Assembly (NCBI RefSeq): GCF_947255005.1
Contig: NZ_CAMYFI010000005.1
Coordinates: 11,133 to 75,132, forward strand
DNA: 64,000 nucleotides
Source: an uncultured Tessaracoccus sp.
GTDB taxonomy: Bacteria > Actinomycetota > Actinomycetes > Propionibacteriales > Propionibacteriaceae
Direction: 5' to 3'
Made by a program: the position numbers and the translations under genes. This document shows positions 35,652 to 44,921 of the stretch, in pieces. The notes beneath the pieces are model-generated. The model searched no databases and was not told where the DNA came from. It was given only the letters and a program-made list of their open reading frames with translations. Within the stretch, counting starts at the first letter, position 1; every line of letters begins with the position of its first letter.

Positions 35652-38617
35652 GTGCGTGGCGCGCCGTGCTGCGGTTGGCGAGCCGCGATGCTCGACGCCA
35701 CCTGACCCGGACGATTCTCGCCGCCCTGCTCATCGCGCTGCCGGTCGCGGCGCTCGGCACGTTCTTCTCAATCTCCTCGCCGGGCGCCCCGGTTACGGAG
35801 CGTGTGCTGGCGAGTATTCCCGACGGCGCCCAGGCCATCATCACGGCCGCGGCCTTGCCGCAGGGGGGACCACCATTTCCGCAAATCCCCGAAGGTGCTC
35901 CCGGCCCCTGGTTTGACGATGAAGAAGTGCGCGCCGCAGATCCGGAGCAGATTCGCGCGGCACTCCCACCGGCCATCGAGCTCTCCGAGTACTGGATGTC
36001 GCCGTCGCTCGTCGCATCGCCCGAGCTCGGGTTGCAGCCGGGGCAGGAGCAGACCCTCGACAGTCAAGTGAAGACGCTCGCTGGGAAGCCTCCTAAGCGG
36101 CTCGCGATGGTGGAGCTGTGGGAGGGTGAACCGTGGGCATTCGCTGCCAACGCGCCGCGTGTGGTCGCAGGCACCGCTCCGACTACGCCATCGGAAGTCA
36201 TTGTCACGCGCTCCCTGGCCGATCGGCTCCACATCAAGGTCGGCGATTCGCTGGGCTTCCTCGCGCCGCCAGACAGAGGCGTGCGCAGTTTCGACGGCAA
36301 CCTCGCCGCCGCGATGAACGACTCCGCCCGAGGGTACCGTGTGGCAGGCATCGCTGACGCGTCTGGCGCCCGCGCCTGGGCTCCGTCTGGCTGGCTATCG
36401 TCGCTGGCCGCGAAGCATCCGGAAGGGCTGCAACGGCACTGGTTCGCGCACGGTTCGGAGCCCGTGACGTGGACGGATGCCAAAGCGCTGAACAAGCTCC
36501 AGGCTTTCGCGATTTCCAGGCACGTGCTCGAGCACTACCCGGCCGCCGACGAGCTCTACCCGGTGGACATCGACCCGGCGCAGCTGATGGAGGGAGCCAT
36601 CGGCGTCGCGGTAGCACTTGTGGTGGGTGGGCTGCTCGTGTTCTTCCTCGTCACGCCTGCGATTGCGATTTCCGCGGAGCAGTCGCGGCGCACGCTCGGG
36701 CTCGCAGGGGCAGTGGGCGCTACCCCACGACACCTGCGGCGCATCGTGCTGTCCCAAGGGCTTGTCATCGGAGTATTCGGTGCGGTGCTGGGATGCGTGC
36801 TGGCAGTCGCGTCAGCTGCGGGATTCGGCGCACTGCTCGGGGCGATGGTGCCAGCCGAGGACTCCGAGCAGCCACGCTTTGGTGCGGGCGTGGCGCTCGC
36901 CAACTTCCCCTGGTGGGTGCTCGTTGCCGGGGCATGCATCGCCGTGCTGCTCGGCCTGATCGCCGCGTGGGGGCCGGCGCGTTCCGTCGCTCGTCTCTCG
37001 GTGGTTGATGCGCTGCGTGATAGGCCCAGCGTGCGCGCGGAACGTCGTCGCCGGGGACGCTCGCTGATCGTCGGCCCCGCACTGCTCGGTATTTCGGTGC
37101 TGATTGGTGCGGCGACCCTGTTGGCGCGAGTGCCCGAGCATGTGGCGCGCCAGGAAGCGGACATGGAGCTTGAGCCGGGCTCACTGCCGCCAGGCGCGAC
37201 GGTGTTCGTCGTTGGGGCGCTACTTGCCATCATGGCCGCGCTGGCGGGCCTCGCGATCACGGTGCGAGGGCTGCTCCCGCTCCTCGGAAGGCTCGGGGAT
37301 GGCCGTCGACCGGTGTGGAAGCTGGCGCTTCGAGATGCGGCCGATCATCCGTCGAGGACGGTGCCGGCGGTCCTCGGCGTGCTGTTCTCGCTACTGGCGG
37401 CGTCGTATCTGCTGGTCATGGGCGCGTCGAAGCATGCCGATTCTCGGGCGACGGGCGAGTCCGTCGACTGGAAGGGGACGTTCATCGTCTCTCCGACGGT
37501 GTCCATCGATCCGGTGCTCGATCGGGCCATCGCCGACGCTGCGCTGGAAGAGCTGTCCCGCAGCCTGCCTGAGGTCGACGGTTCGCATCCCGTCGAAGCG
37601 TTGGCCCAGGACTCGCCGACGTTGCTTCTTCCTCTCCAGCCGAAGGGCCGCGAATGCCCCAAAGGCACGTTGATTCACGCCGCCTCGGCACGAACCCCGG
37701 GTGCTCCGCTTCGTTGCGTGAGTCAGCCCTCGGGTGCTGCTTTCGGATCGGGCACCCGGTTCGGAAGCCCCGAATCTCCGTGGGATCCGCCGGTACTGAT
37801 GGATGGCCCTGCGCTGCATGCCATGCGCCTGCCGGGGGCCGACGCCGCAGCACAGATGCTGGATAGCGGTGGTGTGTTGGTGAGCGACGCCTCGTTGATC
37901 GATGACGACGGTCGTGTCCGTCTTGCGCGCATCCCTCGTGAGAAGCTCGACACGCTCGACATTGATCCGCGCGACGAGGTGCGGCTCCCTGCCAAGTTTG
38001 TGCGGGGCATCGGTACGGGCCTCGTGATGTCACCTTCGACGGCGCGTGGCCTGGGTCTCGACCTCGACCACATCGGGCTGGCGGGCGTGCTGGCAGACAC
38101 CTCGAAACCGCTAGATGAAGCGACGCTCGAGCGCTTGAGCAAGGAAAGGGTCGGCGGGCTGGTGTGGGTGACCATCCCGGACTCGACAGACCCGCTCGGA
38201 GCCACCGGGGGGCCAGAGGTGCGTGCGGCCACGTGGGGACCGACGGTGCTGCTGGGGGCCCTGTCCGTCGCAGCGGCCGCCATCGCGGTGCTGCTGTCCG
38301 CCACGCAGGGACGCCGCGACGCGATCACCGCCTACGCGGTGGGTGCGTCACGAGGCGTGCTCGTGCGGATCGGGCTCGCGAGAGCTGCGGTGATCTTGCT
38401 GTTCGGAGTGCCGTTAGGGCTCGGCGCCGGGCTCGCGGTCAGCGCGTACCACGTCGCATGGAATAGGCGGATCGCCTCCAGCGGGGCATGGCTGGACACC
38501 GTCCCATTGTGGGGTTACCAGGCCACGCTGGGAGCGGGGGTCATCGTCGCAGGAATGCTGGCGGCGCTGCTGCTGACGAGACCGCCTCGACGGTTGGTGC
38601 GGCGCGGGCTCGACTGA
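35648..38617 (+). CDS. FtsX-like ABC permease
   Basis: 989-residue permease. An N-terminal helix (about 22-45) is followed by a large extracellular domain, a FtsX-type block of three helices (about 317-475, with RRTLGLAGAVGATPRHLRRI), two more helices (about 478-570), a second extracellular domain (about 600-860) and a final three-helix block (with GRRDAITAYAVGASRGVLVR). This double-FtsX plan fits MacB/LolC-like actinobacterial exporters. It probably moves a peptide, lipid or antibiotic outward by mechanotransmission. Substrate unknown. Confidence 0.92.
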   Translation: MSAWRAVLRLASRDARRHLTRTILAALLIALPVAALGTFFSISSPGAPVTERVLASIPDGAQAIITAAALPQGGPPFPQIPEGAPGPWFDDEEVRAADPEQIRAALPPAIELSEYWMSPSLVASPELGLQPGQEQTLDSQVKTLAGKPPKRLAMVELWEGEPWAFAANAPRVVAGTAPTTPSEVIVTRSLADRLHIKVGDSLGFLAPPDRGVRSFDGNLAAAMNDSARGYRVAGIADASGARAWAPSGWLSSLAAKHPEGLQRHWFAHGSEPVTWTDAKALNKLQAFAISRHVLEHYPAADELYPVDIDPAQLMEGAIGVAVALVVGGLLVFFLVTPAIAISAEQSRRTLGLAGAVGATPRHLRRIVLSQGLVIGVFGAVLGCVLAVASAAGFGALLGAMVPAEDSEQPRFGAGVALANFPWWVLVAGACIAVLLGLIAAWGPARSVARLSVVDALRDRPSVRAERRRRGRSLIVGPALLGISVLIGAATLLARVPEHVARQEADMELEPGSLPPGATVFVVGALLAIMAALAGLAITVRGLLPLLGRLGDGRRPVWKLALRDAADHPSRTVPAVLGVLFSLLAASYLLVMGASKHADSRATGESVDWKGTFIVSPTVSIDPVLDRAIADAALEELSRSLPEVDGSHPVEALAQDSPTLLLPLQPKGRECPKGTLIHAASARTPGAPLRCVSQPSGAAFGSGTRFGSPESPWDPPVLMDGPALHAMRLPGADAAAQMLDSGGVLVSDASLIDDDGRVRLARIPREKLDTLDIDPRDEVRLPAKFVRGIGTGLVMSPSTARGLGLDLDHIGLAGVLADTSKPLDEATLERLSKERVGGLVWVTIPDSTDPLGATGGPEVRAATWGPTVLLGALSVAAAAIAVLLSATQGRRDAITAYAVGASRGVLVRIGLARAAVILLFGVPLGLGAGLAVSAYHVAWNRRIASSGAWLDTVPLWGYQATLGAGVIVAGMLAALLLTRPPRRLVRRGLD

Positions 38618-38781
38618 CGTGGCCGCAGCGAACGACAGTGTTGGAATTACAACGGTGTGAGTTGTGCACATTGTGTGGAAAAGTCTGTGGACAGCTCGGG
38701 GCGGTTTGGGTTTCAGCACGTCGTCATCGCTGGCGTTGCGCTGCTGCAGCGAGGGTGTTGAGTGCGCGTAGACTGCTCTCG

Positions 38782-38874
38782 ATGAATAACCGCGCCCAGC
38801 AGAAGATCGTCACGATTGTGCTCGTGATTGTGATTGTCATAGCTCTCGGCGGCGCCCTCGCCGCGTCGTTGTAG
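38782..38874 (+). CDS. 30-residue single-pass membrane peptide
   Basis: ATG 38782 opens a 30-codon frame, MNNRAQQKIVTIVLVIVIVI then ALGGALAASL. A polar basic start followed by 18 hydrophobic residues is the pattern of small actinobacterial membrane proteins. It lies 12 bases upstream of a secreted-protein gene. No strong ribosome binding site is visible, so it may be leaderless or not expressed. Confidence 0.5.
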   Translation: MNNRAQQKIVTIVLVIVIVIALGGALAASL

Positions 38875-38886
38875 GCTGATCTCGCA

Positions 38887-39876
38887 ATGCAACGTCGTCG
38901 AATCTGCCTCATCGCCACCGCCGTGATGGCCACCGCCACGGTTACGCTTCCCGCCGCCGCGGACATCGACGTTCCCGAGGACGGGGTAGGCGAGGCCGTC
39001 GGCATGGCCTGGGATGCAGCCGGCGAAACCCTCTGGCTCGCCGGCGATCACGCTGATGACGGCGTACTCGTCGGGGTGAGCTCCGACGGTGAACGCTCGG
39101 AGATGAGCTGGAAGGGCGAAGACCTCACTTCCGTGCAGGCGCTCGCGATTCACGACGGCCTCATGTACGTCGGCGACACGGGCAACTCCGACGGCAACCG
39201 CTCCACGTTCACGGTCTACCGCTTCTCCAACCTTCGGGCAGGGGCCAAAAAGTACCGTTCGTTCGTCTTCGAATACCCGGACGGCATCGACATTCAGGCC
39301 ATGATGGTCTCCGGCAGGGGGCGCATCTACTTCGCGTCCACCGGAGCCAACCCCGGCATCTACCGCGCGCCCGCCACTCCCAGCAGGCAAGGCCACAACC
39401 AGCTAGAGCGCGTGACCGATGCCCCCGACGGTGTCACCGACGGCGTGTTCCTACCCGACGGTCAGACGATGGTGCTGCGCGCTGCCGACGGCGTGCACGT
39501 GATCGATGCGTTCACCTGGGAGACGAAGGCCGTAGAGACCTACGCGACGCAGACAAGCGCTGAATCCGTCACCGCCATGGACGACGACACCCTGCTGCTT
39601 GGCAACACCGGCGTGATCCGTGAGGCAGCGGTGCCCACGAGCAACATCACGACGACGCCGAGCGCCGCGCCTTCTCCGTCGGAACCCCCCGCGCCAAGCG
39701 AGAACCCCTCTGCCGCACCGCCGTCGGCACCGAGCCCGAGCGCCGCGCAGGAGCAGGGGCAAGAACAGACGCTTGATGAGGCGAAGCCCCGCAGCACCAT
39801 CACGATGGTGGCGCTCATCCTGGCGGGCATCGTTGGGGTTGCGGCGGGCCTTGTCACCTTCTTTGCCCGTTCGTAG
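38887..39876 (+). CDS. Secreted, C-terminally anchored propeller-like protein
   Basis: 329-residue protein with signal peptide (RRRICLIATAVMATATVTLPAAA), a domain of about 220 residues with propeller-like strands (GMAWDAAGETLWLAGDH, IHDGLMYVGDTGNSDGNRS, GRIYFASTG, VFLPDGQTMVLRAADGVHVID), a Pro/Ser/Ala-rich spacer (about 258-290) and a C-terminal membrane helix (TITMVALILAGIVGVAAGLV). The outer domain may bind a ligand or protein. No family name recognised with certainty. Confidence 0.8.
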   Translation: MQRRRICLIATAVMATATVTLPAAADIDVPEDGVGEAVGMAWDAAGETLWLAGDHADDGVLVGVSSDGERSEMSWKGEDLTSVQALAIHDGLMYVGDTGNSDGNRSTFTVYRFSNLRAGAKKYRSFVFEYPDGIDIQAMMVSGRGRIYFASTGANPGIYRAPATPSRQGHNQLERVTDAPDGVTDGVFLPDGQTMVLRAADGVHVIDAFTWETKAVETYATQTSAESVTAMDDDTLLLGNTGVIREAAVPTSNITTTPSAAPSPSEPPAPSENPSAAPPSAPSPSAAQEQGQEQTLDEAKPRSTITMVALILAGIVGVAAGLVTFFARS

Positions 39877-40002
39877 CCGCGGCCGGCGTTACCTGGTGTT
39901 CATCTTTAGCCACTAGAGATGACACCCGTAGGCAATACTTTGCTCATAGGCCCTTACTCGCGGGCCGTCCGCAACGACTAGTGCTATCGAAGGATTGACA
40001 AC

Positions 40003-42489
40003 GTGCGTCCAGGACGAAAGACCTTGGCCGGACTGCTTACTGCGAGCGTCATGGCAGCGTCATGGCTGCTCCCGACGAACGCGAAGGCAGCAGCGTCCGA
40101 CCTGATCATCAGCGAATACGTCGAAGGATCAAGCAACAACAAGGCTGTCGAGATCTACAACGGCACTCTCACGGCCATCGACCTCAACCAGTACAGCATC
40201 GAGCTGTACACCAACGGCAAGACCTCGCCGAACAACACGATGCAGCTGCAAGGGCAGCTCGCGCCCGGTGCCACCTACGTCATCGTGAACGCCCAAGCCG
40301 GAGACGAACTGAAGAGCAAGGGCCAGACACAGGGCGCCATCACCAACTTCAATGGCGACGACATCCTCGTGCTCAAGAAGGGCGATACGGTCGTCGATTC
40401 GATCGGGCAGATCGGCAGCACGCAGAAGTGGGGCAGCGACGTCACGCTCGTCCGCAAGTCCAGCATCACTGCCGGTGACACGAACCCCAACGACGCGTTC
40501 GATGTCACGGCGGAATGGGAGAAACAGCCCAAGGATGTATTCGACGGTCTCGGTGCGCACACCATGGACGGCACCTCGTCACCGACGGACCCCCAGCCGG
40601 AGCCAGCCCCGGAGCCGGGGCCTGAGCCGTCGGATCTTTGCACTGCGGAGGTCACCAAGATTGGTGCCGTGCAGGGTGAGGGCGACGAGACGCCCTTGGA
40701 CGGCAAGGAAGTGACGATCCGCGGTACCGTCGTGGGCGACTTCCAGGAGGGTGGATTCAACGGCTTCTACCTCCAGGATGAGGGCGACGACAACGACGCC
40801 ACCTCCGATGGCATCTTCGTCTACGACGAGCGAAAGAGCGTGGGCGAGGTCAGCGTCGGAGACAAGGTTGCCGTCACCGGCACTGCGGGCGAGCACTACT
40901 CGATGACGCAAGTGAAGGCGACGACGAGCGCCAAGTGCAGCACCGCCGAGCTGCCTGAGCCAAGCGTGATCGACTTCCCGAACACGGAGTTTGAGAAGCA
41001 CGAAGGCATGCTCGTGACCTTCGCGCACCCGCTCACCGTTCTCGAGCTCTACCAGTTTGGGCGCTACGGCCAAATCACGGTCGGCCCGGAGCGGCAGTTC
41101 CAGCCCACCGCACTGGCGCCCGCGTCGAGCGACGAAGCCGCCAGGATTCTCGACAGCAACCTAACCAACCGAGTGCTCATCGACGACGGCCGCAGCACCC
41201 AAAACCCCTCGCCCGCCATCCACCCCGCCACCCTCGAACCGCTCACCGTGGACAACCTGTTCCGTGCGGGCGACCAGATCAACGGCGTTGCAGGCATCCT
41301 CGATTACCGCTTTGGCAACTGGGCGCTGCAGCCTACGCAGAAGGGCACCATCGACAACGTCAACAAGCGCCCCGACGTGCCCAAAGTGGGCGGCGACTTG
41401 CAGGTAGCCAGCGCGAACGTGCTGAACTACTTCACCACGCTGAGCTCGCAGGACAAGAACGCGCGCGGCGCGGCCACCGCGGAGGAACTGGAGCGCCAGC
41501 AGGCCAAGATCGTTGCGACGCTGAACAAGCTCGACGCAGGCATCATCGGGCTAAACGAGATCGAGAACAACGCAACCGCCGTCGAGACGCTGGTGGGAGC
41601 CCTCAACACTGCGAGCGAGCCGGGCAAGTGGGCGGCGCTCAAGACCGGCAAGATCGGTACCGACGCCATCACCACCGCGTTCATCTACCAGCCGAGCAAA
41701 GTGCAGCCCGTCGGCAAGTTCGACACGCTCACCACCGCCGACGACCCGCGCTTTATCGATACGAAGAACCGCCCCGCGCTCGCGCAGACGTTCAAGGAGC
41801 AGACCAGCGGGAAGACGCTCACCGTCGTGGTGAACCACCTGAAGTCGAAAGGATCGGCGTGCGGTGACCCGTCGGAAGCCACCCTGCAGCCGCTCGTCGG
41901 CAACTGCCAGGAGACCCGCGCCGAGGCAGCCAAGGCGCTCGGCGAGTGGCTCACCGGCAATGAAATTGGCGTGGAGAAGTCTGAACTCATCCTCGTGATT
42001 GGCGATCTCAACAGCTACGACCATGAAGACCCGATCAAGGCGTTCGAGCAGGCCGGATTCACCGATCTCGTCAAGCAGTTTCAGGGCGAGAGGGCCTACT
42101 CCTACGTGTTCAACGGACAGCTCGGCTACCTCGACTACGCGCTTGCTAATGCCGCGTTGACGCAGAAGGTCGTCGGTGCCGCCGACTGGCACATCAACTC
42201 CGACGAGCTGCCGCTCATCGACTACACGATGAAGTTCAAGCAGGCAGCGGAGCAGCAGCTGTACGCCCCCGACGAGTTCCGCTCCTCCGATCACGACCCG
42301 GTGATCGTCGGCATCAAACTACCCGACGATCCGGCCCCTGAGCCCCAGCCGGAACCGGTGCCGGACCCGCAGCCGGGCCCTGACCCCGCGCCGGAGCCGA
42401 CTCCGGATCAGGAACCGGGCCAGAACCCGACGCCCGGCGTTCAGCCCCCTGCGAAGCAGCTGCCCGGGCTGCCGTCGACTGGCTGGTAA
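40003..42489 (+). CDS. ExeM/NucH-type extracellular nuclease
   Basis: 828-residue secreted protein starting at a GTG with a signal peptide ending near residue 30. It has a lamin-tail domain (SDLIISEYVEGSSNNKAVEIYN, to about 150), an OB-fold (about 218-320, KIGAVQGEGDETPLDGKEVTI) and an endonuclease/exonuclease/phosphatase domain (about 465-780) with QVASANVLNY, LNEIENN, VVVNHLKSKG, VIGDLNSYDHEDPI and FRSSDHDPV; the Glu, Asp, Asn and His of the active site are present. This order is that of ExeM/NucH nucleases that degrade external DNA. The Pro/Glu-rich tail ends LPSTGW and then stops: a sortase motif without the usual membrane helix and basic tail. A strong terminator follows. Confidence 0.93.
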   Translation: MRPGRKTLAGLLTASVMAASWLLPTNAKAAASDLIISEYVEGSSNNKAVEIYNGTLTAIDLNQYSIELYTNGKTSPNNTMQLQGQLAPGATYVIVNAQAGDELKSKGQTQGAITNFNGDDILVLKKGDTVVDSIGQIGSTQKWGSDVTLVRKSSITAGDTNPNDAFDVTAEWEKQPKDVFDGLGAHTMDGTSSPTDPQPEPAPEPGPEPSDLCTAEVTKIGAVQGEGDETPLDGKEVTIRGTVVGDFQEGGFNGFYLQDEGDDNDATSDGIFVYDERKSVGEVSVGDKVAVTGTAGEHYSMTQVKATTSAKCSTAELPEPSVIDFPNTEFEKHEGMLVTFAHPLTVLELYQFGRYGQITVGPERQFQPTALAPASSDEAARILDSNLTNRVLIDDGRSTQNPSPAIHPATLEPLTVDNLFRAGDQINGVAGILDYRFGNWALQPTQKGTIDNVNKRPDVPKVGGDLQVASANVLNYFTTLSSQDKNARGAATAEELERQQAKIVATLNKLDAGIIGLNEIENNATAVETLVGALNTASEPGKWAALKTGKIGTDAITTAFIYQPSKVQPVGKFDTLTTADDPRFIDTKNRPALAQTFKEQTSGKTLTVVVNHLKSKGSACGDPSEATLQPLVGNCQETRAEAAKALGEWLTGNEIGVEKSELILVIGDLNSYDHEDPIKAFEQAGFTDLVKQFQGERAYSYVFNGQLGYLDYALANAALTQKVVGAADWHINSDELPLIDYTMKFKQAAEQQLYAPDEFRSSDHDPVIVGIKLPDDPAPEPQPEPVPDPQPGPDPAPEPTPDQEPGQNPTPGVQPPAKQLPGLPSTGW

Positions 42490-42513
42490 GGCGCAGCGCC
42501 GACACACCACAAT

Positions 42514-42550
42514 GATCGGCCCGAAGGATGGAAGTTCCTTCGGGCCGATC
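42514..42550 (+). terminator. Terminator between nuclease and serC
   Basis: GATCGGCCCGAAGGA and TCCTTCGGGCCGATC form a perfect 15-bp stem around TGGAAGT. It lies between convergent genes and may serve both strands. No T-run. Confidence 0.85.
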
Positions 42551-42592
42551 CTGCGTTGTCGGCACCCTCGAGCCTGGCGTGTCCGGCGTGCG

Positions 42593-43708
42593 CTACATAC
42601 GCTCGATCAGGAAGTTGAGGCAGTTCATGAGGGCCTCGACGTCCTCAGGGTCGATCGAGGGGAAGCCCGCGATGCGGAGCTGGTTGCGCCCCACCCCGCG
42701 GTACGGGTCCACGTCAACGATGCCGTTGTCGCGTAGCTGCGAAATCAAGAACGCGGAGTCGATGCTCTCGTCGAGTTCGATGGTGGCGACGACGGTGGAG
42801 CGCTCGTCGGGATTCTCGACGAAGGGTCGGGCGAAGCTGTGCTGTGCAGCCCAGTTGTACACGATGGAGGTGTTGCGTCGGCAACGGGCGTCGATGGCTT
42901 CCATGCCGCCGAGTTTCAGCATCCAGCGAAGCTGCGCCTGTAGCAGTAACAACGTGGCCACGGACGGCGTATTCACCGTCTGCTGCTTGCTCGCCTGCTT
43001 GGCCGCGGCGCGCAGATTGAGTATCCCTGGTAGCCAGCGTCCGGTTTGCGCCATGGCCTCCGCGCGCTCCAACGCGGCAGGGGAGAGGAACGCGAGCCAC
43101 ACACCACCGTCGCCGGAGAAGCTCTTCTGGGCAGAGAAGTAGTAGGCGTCGGTCTGGGTGAGGTCGACGCTTGCCCCGCCGGCAGCCGAGGTGCCGTCGA
43201 CGAGCATCAAGCCATCGCCGAGCCGCCGCACCGGAGCCATCGCACCGGTGGAAGTCTCGTTGTGTGCCCACGCCATCACGTCGGCCCCGGTGACTTCGGG
43301 CAGCGCAATCGAACCAGCGGGGGCCTCGACAACGTCGGGTTCCTCCAAGAACGGCGCGTTCGCAGCCTCCTGGGCGAACTTCCGACCGAACTCACCAAAT
43401 ACCGCGTGCGAGGAGCGCCGCTCGATGAGCGAACACACCGCAATATCCCAAAACGCGCTCGCCCCACCGTTGCCGAGCACCACCTGGTAGCCATCCGGCA
43501 TGGCGTACAGCTCCGCCAACATGGCCTGCACATCTCCGACGAGCTCCCTCACCGGGGGCCGGCGGTGCGAGGTACCCAGCAGGTCGTTGCGGGAAGCGAG
43601 GTAGGCCAGGGCCTCGTCGCGGATCTTCGCCGGCCCGGAGCCGAATCTGCCATCGTGCGGAAGGAGGTGGTGGGGAATCTGCATGCCTCCATCATTCCAC
43701 TTGCTCAT
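42593..43708 (-). CDS. serC: Phosphoserine aminotransferase, actinobacterial type
   Basis: PLP enzyme of 371 residues that makes 3-phosphoserine from 3-phosphohydroxypyruvate in serine synthesis. Landmarks: LLPHDGRFGSGPAKIR, LLGTSHRRPPVRELV, VVLGNGGASAFWDIAV, AWAHNETSTG, LMLVDGTSAAGGASVDL and YYFSAQKSFSGDGG, where the lysine binds PLP. This is the mycobacterial SerC type. Start: ATG 43708 gives a short N-terminal tail like related proteins; ATG 43684 (MQIPHHL) is also possible, but a GGAGG lies only one base before it. Divergent from nagA. Confidence 0.92.
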   Translation of the reverse strand: MSKWNDGGMQIPHHLLPHDGRFGSGPAKIRDEALAYLASRNDLLGTSHRRPPVRELVGDVQAMLAELYAMPDGYQVVLGNGGASAFWDIAVCSLIERRSSHAVFGEFGRKFAQEAANAPFLEEPDVVEAPAGSIALPEVTGADVMAWAHNETSTGAMAPVRRLGDGLMLVDGTSAAGGASVDLTQTDAYYFSAQKSFSGDGGVWLAFLSPAALERAEAMAQTGRWLPGILNLRAAAKQASKQQTVNTPSVATLLLLQAQLRWMLKLGGMEAIDARCRRNTSIVYNWAAQHSFARPFVENPDERSTVVATIELDESIDSAFLISQLRDNGIVDVDPYRGVGRNQLRIAGFPSIDPEDVEALMNCLNFLIERM

Positions 43709-43757
43709 TTCGTTGCAATTGGTGCCGAGCGCACGGGCGGCCTGTTTGAATGGAGCA

Positions 43758-44879
43758 ATGCAGAGTTTTGTGGTGCAGAAGGCCGTAACCGGACAGGGCG
43801 TCGTCACCGACGCACGGATCACCATCGACGGTGACCGCATCGTCGACATCTCCGACGGCGCCCCCGACGCGACGCCACTGTGGGCCGTGCCAGGCTTCGT
43901 CGACACTCACTGCCACGGCGCCGTGCAGGTGAGCTTCGGCACCCCCGACCTCGACGCCAACCGCCGCGCCCGCGCCTTCCATCTCTCGAAAGGCACCACC
44001 ACGCTGTTCGCCAGCACCGTGACGCTCTCCGTCGACGACCTGGTGGCGCAGGAGGAAGTTTTGCGGCAGCTCACCGAAGAGGGTGTCATCGACGGCATCC
44101 ACCTCGAGGGCCCATTTCTCGCGCCCGAGAAGAAGGGCGCCCACGCCGAACACCTGCTCCTCGATCCGGATCCCGCCAGTGTTCAGCGCCTCGTCGACGC
44201 GGGCGGGCCCGCGCTGCGCATGATTACCATGGCCCCAGAACGCGAGGGCGCGATGCAGGCGATCCAGCAGTTTGTCGAGGCGGGGGTTGCCGTCGCGTTC
44301 GGGCACTCGAACGCCGATGCCGACGTCTGCAACGCATCAATCGTGGCGGGCGCCACGGTCGCCACGCATTTGTTTAACGCGATGAACGGCATCCACCACC
44401 GCGTGCCTGGGCCGGTGCCTGCGCTGCTGCACGACGAACGCGTCCTCATCGAACTGATCTGTGACGGTGTGCACCTCCACCCCGATGTCATCCGCCTGGC
44501 CTACGACGCCGCCGGTGCGCACCGCATTGGGCTCGTCACCGACGCGATGAGCGCCACCGGCGCCGACGACGGGCGCTACCTGCTCGGCAACCTGGACGTG
44601 GAAGTGCGCGACGGCGTTGCCCGGTTGACCACCGAAGACGGCTCTGAGGGCGCCATCGCCGGCAGCACGCTCACCATGGCCGACGCGTTCCAGTTCTGCG
44701 TGGGCACCGTCGGCATCTCCATCCCCGACGTTGCCGCCATGGCGGCAACGACCCCAGCGCGCTTCCATGGGTTGGATGATGTGGGTGAGCTCACCGTCGG
44801 GAAACGCGCCGACGTGTGCCTCGTCGACGACGACGGCGTCCTCCATCAGGTGTGGCATCGCGGAGAGCGAGTACTTTAA
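43758..44879 (+). CDS. nagA: N-acetylglucosamine-6-phosphate deacetylase
   Basis: 373-residue amidohydrolase that removes acetate from GlcNAc-6-phosphate; NagB then forms fructose-6-phosphate. Motifs: PGFVDTHCHGAVQVSF with the metal-binding HxH, IDGIHLEGPFLAPEKKGAH with the metal Glu, FGHSNADADVC, VATHLFNAMNGIHHR, and LVTDAMSATGADDG with the catalytic Asp. Length is typical. GGAG lies close before the ATG at 43758. It is separated from the DtxR gene by 42 bases. Confidence 0.95.
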   Translation: MQSFVVQKAVTGQGVVTDARITIDGDRIVDISDGAPDATPLWAVPGFVDTHCHGAVQVSFGTPDLDANRRARAFHLSKGTTTLFASTVTLSVDDLVAQEEVLRQLTEEGVIDGIHLEGPFLAPEKKGAHAEHLLLDPDPASVQRLVDAGGPALRMITMAPEREGAMQAIQQFVEAGVAVAFGHSNADADVCNASIVAGATVATHLFNAMNGIHHRVPGPVPALLHDERVLIELICDGVHLHPDVIRLAYDAAGAHRIGLVTDAMSATGADDGRYLLGNLDVEVRDGVARLTTEDGSEGAIAGSTLTMADAFQFCVGTVGISIPDVAAMAATTPARFHGLDDVGELTVGKRADVCLVDDDGVLHQVWHRGERVL

Positions 44880-44907
44880 ACTTGTCCATGAGGGCGCGCC
44901 GAAAGTC

Positions 44908-44913
44908 TATGAT
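44908..44913 (+). promoter_or_regulatory. Predicted -10 box of the dtxR-methyltransferase operon
   Basis: TATGAT eight bases before the ATG at 44922 would give a leaderless or nearly leaderless transcript, common in actinobacteria. A TTGTCC at 44882-44887 is 20 bases upstream, longer than ideal. Confidence 0.45.
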
Positions 44914-44921
44914 GACTACCG

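Noticed and set aside
38662..38694. DnaA-box-like nonamers (TTGTGCACA, TGTGGACAG) suggesting a replication origin
   Set aside because: Only two one-mismatch boxes, no AT-rich stretch, and no dnaA, dnaN or gidB/parAB neighbourhood.
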